Origin: Citrobacter amalonaticus Y19
GTDB taxonomy: Bacteria > Pseudomonadota > Gammaproteobacteria > Enterobacterales > Enterobacteriaceae
DNA length: 64,000 bases
Assembly: GCF_000981805.1 (NCBI RefSeq)
Contig: NZ_CP011132.1
Location: 5,332,001 to 5,396,000 of the forward strand
Reading direction: 5' to 3'
The notes beneath the pieces were generated by a model. The model was not told the DNA's origin. It searched no databases and saw only the letters and a program-made list of their open reading frames with translations. The position numbers and the translations under genes are program-made. Positions 59,984 to 64,000 of this stretch are shown here, piece by piece (the stretch's first letter is position 1; the number at the start of each line of letters is the position of its first letter).

Positions 59984-60087
59984 TTTTCCTCCTTCATGTG
60001 CTCATCACCGGAGGGACGCTCCGGTGATGTAGGGTGACTTAAGTCTGGACGAAATGCCCGAAAACGAAAGCCAGAGGTGAAAAAAGC

Positions 60088-61251
60088 TTAGCGGGCTGCC
60101 TCGTAAATACGACGGCTGACATCCAGGGTAATGTCTTTATGTTCACCCAATTGTGTCATGCCGTGTTCTTCCAGTTTCGCCAGCAGGGCCGGGATTGAAC
60201 TGCCATCCAGACCGTAGCCTGACAGGCGAGTCGGGACGCCCAGCTGTTCGAAGAAATTACGGGTGGCAGCAATCGCTGCATCAATACGCTCATCGTCAGA
60301 ACCGTCGGTGATGTTCCATACGCGTTCAGCATATTGCAGCAGTTTGCCACGTTTGGTATCGCGCTTTTCATTCCACAGCGCAGGCAGAACCACCGCCAGC
60401 GTCTGGGCGTGATCCAGACCGTGCATCGCCGTCAGTTCGTGGCCCAGCATATGGGTTGCCCAGTCCTGTGGCACGCCTGCGCCAATCAGGCCGTTCAGCG
60501 CCTGGGTCGCTGCCCACATCACGTTTGCGCGAACATCGTAGTTTTCCGGATCTTTCAGCGCTTTCGGGCCGTCTTCCACCAGGGTCAGCAGAATGCCTTC
60601 CGCGAAACGGTCCTGAATTTTGGCATCAACCGGATACGTGACGTACTGCTCAACGGTATGCACAAACGCATCAACCACGCCGTTGGCCACCTGACGCGGC
60701 GGCAGGGTGTAGGTGTAAACCGGATCCAGTACCGCAAAGACCGGCTGCACATGTGCGGAATGGAAGGCCTGCTTGTCGCCTGTGGTTTTACGCGAGATGA
60801 CCGCGCCTTTGTTGGACTCAGAACCGGTTGCTGGCAGCGTCAGCACGGAACCCATCGGGATCGCGCTTTTGATGTCGCTACCGCTGGTCTGCAGGATGTG
60901 CCACGGGTCAACGCCATCCGCATAGTGAGCGGCAGCGGCGATGAATTTCGTGCCATCGAGGACAGAACCCCCGCCGACGGCCAGCAGGAAAGTAATGTTC
61001 TCTTCACGGGCAATTTTTACGGCGTTCATCAGTGTTTCATACGACGGGTTAGGTTCGATACCGCCAAATTCACGGACATCCAGACCTTTCAGCGCGTCCT
61101 GTACCTGCGCCAGAACGCCGGTCTTTTTCACGCTGCCGCCGCCATAAGTGATCAGCACGCGTGCGTCCTGAGGGATTTGTGCGCGCAGTTCAGCAATCGC
61201 ACCTTTACCAAACAGAATGCGAGTCGGGGTATGCAGATTAAAGTTGTTCAT
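60088..61251 (-). CDS. yqhD: NADPH-dependent aldehyde/alcohol dehydrogenase YqhD
   Basis: This 387-residue group III (iron/zinc) alcohol dehydrogenase has the length of E. coli YqhD. The GGGSVLDGTKFIAAAAHYAD segment binds the cofactor; the metal ligands lie in NGVVDAFVHTVEQY and HMLGHELTAMHGLDHAQTLA. It reduces short-chain and lipid-peroxidation aldehydes. It is divergent from its activator gene yqhC. Confidence 0.96.
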   Translation of the reverse strand: MNNFNLHTPTRILFGKGAIAELRAQIPQDARVLITYGGGSVKKTGVLAQVQDALKGLDVREFGGIEPNPSYETLMNAVKIAREENITFLLAVGGGSVLDGTKFIAAAAHYADGVDPWHILQTSGSDIKSAIPMGSVLTLPATGSESNKGAVISRKTTGDKQAFHSAHVQPVFAVLDPVYTYTLPPRQVANGVVDAFVHTVEQYVTYPVDAKIQDRFAEGILLTLVEDGPKALKDPENYDVRANVMWAATQALNGLIGAGVPQDWATHMLGHELTAMHGLDHAQTLAVVLPALWNEKRDTKRGKLLQYAERVWNITDGSDDERIDAAIAATRNFFEQLGVPTRLSGYGLDGSSIPALLAKLEEHGMTQLGEHKDITLDVSRRIYEAAR

Positions 61252-61345
61252 TGCTCGTTCCCTTATGTGGGTAAAAAAAAGAGGGCAGGCGGGGCTGCCG
61301 GATGGAGAACATTGTGGTCGTGCGCGGCTATCCTCTCAATGCTCA

Positions 61346-61365
61346 TTCCTGCCAATGTCTTGCCC
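61346..61365 (-). promoter_or_regulatory. Possible YqhC binding site
   Basis: TTCCTGCCAATGTCTTGCCC, 95-114 bases upstream of the yqhD start, resembles the TGCCAATGTCTGGCC-type site reported for YqhC in E. coli as I remember it. It lies in the divergent yqhD-yqhC promoter region. Confidence 0.45.
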
Positions 61366-61444
61366 ATTTCTCCAGAGTGCTGGAGAAAAACGATAAACTT
61401 GCGCACAATCAAGGCGTCGTCATCCGTTGAGAAAAATTCCTGTC

Positions 61445-62344
61445 ATGAACCGCGAAGAGATCTGTTTGCTGCTGACGGATAAAGTTAAGCAGTTGAAAAA
61501 TAATGAACATAAGCTCGGTGAACTGTTACCGGACATCCGTCTGCTGTATGGTACTGAACCGGGTTTGCGTACACCTGTGATGTATGACCCCGGCATCATA
61601 TTTCTCTTTTCAGGCCATAAAATCGGTTATATCAATGAGCGGGTTTTCCGTTACGACGCCAGTGAATACCTGCTGCTGACAGTACCTTTACCCTTCGAAT
61701 GTGAAACCTATGCGACACCGGACGTGCCGCTCGCCGGGTTTCGCATCAATGTCGATATTCTGCAATTGCAGGAGCTGTTGATGGACATTGGCGAGGACGA
61801 GCACTTTCAGCCGTCGATGGCGGCAAGCGGGATCAACTCCGCGATGCTCTCTGAGGAGATCCTCTGCGCGGCAGAACGTCTGCTCGACGTCATGGAGCGA
61901 CCGCTGGACGCGCGGATCCTCGGTAAACAGATTATCCGTGAGATCCTCTATCACGTTCTGACCGGGCCACGCGGCGGCGCGCTGCTGGCGCTGGTGAGCC
62001 GTCAGACCCACTTCAGCCTGATTAGCCGCGTGCTCAAGCGCATTGAAAATAAGTACACCGAAAACCTCAACGTCGAGCAACTGGCGGCCGAAGCGAACAT
62101 GAGCGTCTCTGCGTTCCATCATAATTTTAAGTCAGTTACCAGCACATCGCCGTTGCAGTATCTGAAAACGTATCGATTACATAAGGCGCGGATGATGATG
62201 ATTCATGACGGCATGAAGGCCAGCGCGGCGGCGATGCAGGTGGGCTATGAAAGTGCGTCGCAGTTCAGTCGTGAATTTAAGCGCTATTTCGGGGTAACAC
62301 CGGGAGAGGATGCGGCGCGGATCCGCACCATGCAGGGGAGTTGA
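61445..62344 (+). CDS. yqhC: AraC-family activator of yqhD-dkgA
   Basis: This is a 299-residue protein if started at ATG 61445; a TTG at 61427 would add six residues. The N-terminal ~190 residues form the sensor; the C-terminal double HTH reads LNVEQLAAEANMSVSAFHHN and ASAAAMQVGYESASQFSREF, ending KRYFGVTPGED. It senses aldehyde stress (electrophiles) and activates the divergent yqhD-dkgA operon. Confidence 0.93.
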   Translation: MNREEICLLLTDKVKQLKNNEHKLGELLPDIRLLYGTEPGLRTPVMYDPGIIFLFSGHKIGYINERVFRYDASEYLLLTVPLPFECETYATPDVPLAGFRINVDILQLQELLMDIGEDEHFQPSMAASGINSAMLSEEILCAAERLLDVMERPLDARILGKQIIREILYHVLTGPRGGALLALVSRQTHFSLISRVLKRIENKYTENLNVEQLAAEANMSVSAFHHNFKSVTSTSPLQYLKTYRLHKARMMMIHDGMKASAAAMQVGYESASQFSREFKRYFGVTPGEDAARIRTMQGS

Positions 62345-62355
62345 CGGACGGCGCA

Positions 62356-62383
62356 GGCCGGATAAGCAGAGCGCTATCCGGCA
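62356..62383 (+). repeat. Single REP unit
   Basis: The palindrome GGCCGGATAAGCAGAGCGCT ... ATCCGGCA sits between convergent yqhC and yghB. Confidence 0.75.
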
Positions 62384-62392
62384 ATCAACCTA

Positions 62393-63052
62393 TCAGGCGC
62401 TACAGTATTTCTTCTTGATAACGACCACAACCGTGCCGATCAAACCCGCCGCCAGCAGGAAAATGGGCAGGATCATCAGGAAGGTCATGACCTGATCTTC
62501 ATGGCGCTTCACAAACGGGATCATGCTGAGGGCATAGCCAAAGCTGGTGACCACGCCGACCCACAGCAGGCCGCTCAGCCAGTTGAAGAACTGGAAGCGA
62601 CGGTTAGAGAGTCCGGAAATACCCGCCATGGTGGGTAGCAGGGTGCGCACGAACGCCAGAAAACGTCCTGCCAGCAGTGCCAGCAGACCGTGGCGGTCAA
62701 ACATGCAGGTCGCGCGCTGGTGGTATTTCACTGGAAGTTGCGCCAGCCAACCTTTTACCGTTCGCGTATTACCCAGCCAGCGTCCCTGAATATAACTTAG
62801 CCAACAACCGAGGCTGGCTGCTGTCGTCAGGATCAAGAGGGTAGGGACAAAACTCATGACACCCTGCGCGACTAATGCGCCCGCTAATAGCAGCAGACTA
62901 TCGCCGGGTAAAAATGAGGCCGGTAGCAAGCCATTCTCTAAAAACAGCGTGGCAAACATCACAAAGTAGACGACGCTAACAACATGTGGGTCCGCCAGCG
63001 CGGCAAAATCATGTTGCCAGAGCGCAGCGATAATATCTTGAATGACAGCCAT
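62393..63052 (-). CDS. yghB: DedA-family membrane protein YghB
   Basis: This 219-residue protein starts at MAVIQDIIAALWQ; the frame is open 52 codons further upstream but homology begins here. The DedA/VTT domain has LENGLLPASFLPGDSLLLLAG, the conserved RFLAFVRTLLPTMAGIS with the essential Arg, and GALW-like GLLWVGVVTSFGYA. E. coli YghB with YqjA is needed for cell division, temperature growth and drug tolerance, and the family is linked to undecaprenyl-phosphate or lipid translocation and proton-driven transport. Confidence 0.95.
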   Translation of the reverse strand: MAVIQDIIAALWQHDFAALADPHVVSVVYFVMFATLFLENGLLPASFLPGDSLLLLAGALVAQGVMSFVPTLLILTTAASLGCWLSYIQGRWLGNTRTVKGWLAQLPVKYHQRATCMFDRHGLLALLAGRFLAFVRTLLPTMAGISGLSNRRFQFFNWLSGLLWVGVVTSFGYALSMIPFVKRHEDQVMTFLMILPIFLLAAGLIGTVVVVIKKKYCSA

Positions 63053-63191
63053 GGACTTTCCTGTGGAACAGCGTTTACGCCTTAATGACCCTATTGTACT
63101 CCTGAACAGGCCCGGATGACTTGATCCCGGGCGCAACAAATGCAGACAATTTCGCTCGGAGTGTCTGCATAGCTGTCCATTAGCGTCAATT

Positions 63192-64000
63192 TTACACGAG
63201 GCGAGCAAAACCGGCGGCTAAATCTGCAATCAGATCGTCAACATTTTCTAAACCAATGTGAAGACGGATCAGGGTGCCGCTGAAATCCACACCCCCTTCC
63301 GGGCGAATTTCCGCAATCTGTTCAGGCTGATTGGCCAGAATCAGCGACTCAAACCCGCCCCATGAATAGGCCATGCTGAAAAGGCTGAAGTGATCCAGAT
63401 AAGCGGACAGCTCGTCATTATTCAGCTTTTTATTCAGCACAAATGAAAACAGCCCACTGCTCCCCGTAAAGTCACGTTTCCAGAATTCGTGTCCTTTACT
63501 GCCCGGTAACGCCGGATGATTTACTCGTGCGACCTGCGGATGGGCAGCCAGCCATTCGGCGATCTTCAGACTGCTTTCATGATGCTGACGCAGACGCACG
63601 CCCAGAGTGCGCAGCCCGCGACTGGTCATATAAGCCGTATCAGCATCGACCATTTGCCCCATCAGATAGGCATTCTCACGCAACTGATCCCAGCAGCGGG
63701 CGTTCGAAACGGCGGTGCCGACCATCGCATCGGAATGACCAATCAGGTATTTGGTCCCCGCCTGAATCGAGATATCAATACCGAAATCGAGAGCGTTAAA
63801 CAGCACGCCCGCCGCCCAGGTGTTGTCGATCATAATGATGGCGTCCGGCACAACGCGTCTGACGGCGGCGACAATCGCCGGTACGTCATGGACTTCCATG
63901 GTCACGGAACCGGGTGACTCGAGGAAAACCACTTTGGTGTTGGGCTGAAGATGCTTAACAATGTCAGCGCCGACCAGCGGATCGAACCAGCCGGTGGTCA
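63192..64000 (-). CDS. metC: Cystathionine beta-lyase, C-terminal part
   Basis: The frame is open to the window edge (the N-terminal start lies beyond 64000); about 269 C-terminal residues are seen. It is a fold-type I PLP enzyme: LESPGSVTMEVHDVPAIVAA, IDNTWAAG, the Schiff-base Lys in QAGTKYLIGHSDAMVGT, and FSMAYSWGGFESLI with SGTLIRLHIGLEN at the end. It cleaves cystathionine to homocysteine in methionine synthesis. It is transcribed toward yghB, with 139 bases between them. Confidence 0.95.
   Translation of the reverse strand, partial: TTGWFDPLVGADIVKHLQPNTKVVFLESPGSVTMEVHDVPAIVAAVRRVVPDAIIMIDNTWAAGVLFNALDFGIDISIQAGTKYLIGHSDAMVGTAVSNARCWDQLRENAYLMGQMVDADTAYMTSRGLRTLGVRLRQHHESSLKIAEWLAAHPQVARVNHPALPGSKGHEFWKRDFTGSSGLFSFVLNKKLNNDELSAYLDHFSLFSMAYSWGGFESLILANQPEQIAEIRPEGGVDFSGTLIRLHIGLENVDDLIADLAAGFARLV

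Noticed and set aside
60334..61482. 382-codon plus-strand frame opposite yqhD
   Set aside because: Antisense to a full-length conserved enzyme; no ribosome-binding site and no recognisable protein pattern.

Overview
The window is a chromosomal stretch of an enterobacterium closely related to Escherichia and Salmonella. The proteins from mug to metC read as near-identical relatives of E. coli proteins in essentially the E. coli gene order (ileX, mug, rpoD, dnaG, rpsU, tsaD, ttd, plsY, folB, uppP, cca, glnE, hldE, ribB, tolC, cpdA, parE, qseBC, parC, plsC, ftsP, ygiQ, dkgA, yqhD, metC). A complete Klebsiella-type urease operon inside this backbone, together with ttd genes, fits Citrobacter (or a close neighbour) better than E. 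coli or Salmonella. The genus is inferred from memory of gene content, not from a search.

Region 1 (1-2.76 kb) is the right end of an integrated phage-type element that abuts the 3' end of a tRNA-Ile(CAU) gene. It holds the end of a lambda gpE-type major capsid gene, a gpD-type decoration gene, an AlpA-like DNA-binding protein, a complete lambda-type cos site (cosQ, cosN with the lambda 12-base cohesive end, cosB), an orphan gpI-type tail assembly gene where terminase genes would follow cos in lambda, and an unrecognised 228-residue protein in the last slot before the tRNA. The capsid-then-cos-then-cargo layout suggests a cos-packaged, capsid-encoding phage satellite or a strongly rearranged lambdoid remnant. 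This is the most unusual part of the window.

Region 2 (2.9-9.6 kb) carries mug, a small lipoprotein gene, the rpsU-dnaG-rpoD macromolecular synthesis operon (with an ERIC element lodged between the internal terminator and dnaG) and divergent tsaD. Region 3 (9.7-14.7 kb) is ureDABCEFG on the minus strand. A perfect ATA-N9-TAT site upstream points to NAC control, that is, expression under nitrogen limitation. Region 4 (14.7-18.9 kb) is the anaerobic L-tartrate operon ttdABT with its regulator ttdR.

Region 5 (18.9-41.1 kb) is conserved housekeeping: phospholipid, folate and undecaprenyl-phosphate synthesis, tRNA CCA addition, glutamine synthetase control, LPS heptose, ubiquinone, riboflavin (with an FMN riboswitch), zinc uptake, TolC efflux with a marbox, nudF-yqiB-cpdA-yqiA and parE. 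Region 6 (41.1-46.5 kb) is an accessory sugar cassette: an AraC regulator divergent from DUF2264 protein, an oligosaccharide/H+ symporter and a GH88 unsaturated uronyl hydrolase, with a class II-like CRP site. An aminotransferase gene follows. Region 7 (47.9-64 kb) returns to the backbone: ygiN, mdaB, qseBC/ygiW with a PmrA/QseB-type box, parC, plsC, ftsP, ygiQ, a small lipoprotein, dkgA, yqhD/yqhC, yghB and the 3' part of metC. REP/BIME elements punctuate the convergent and operon-end junctions throughout.
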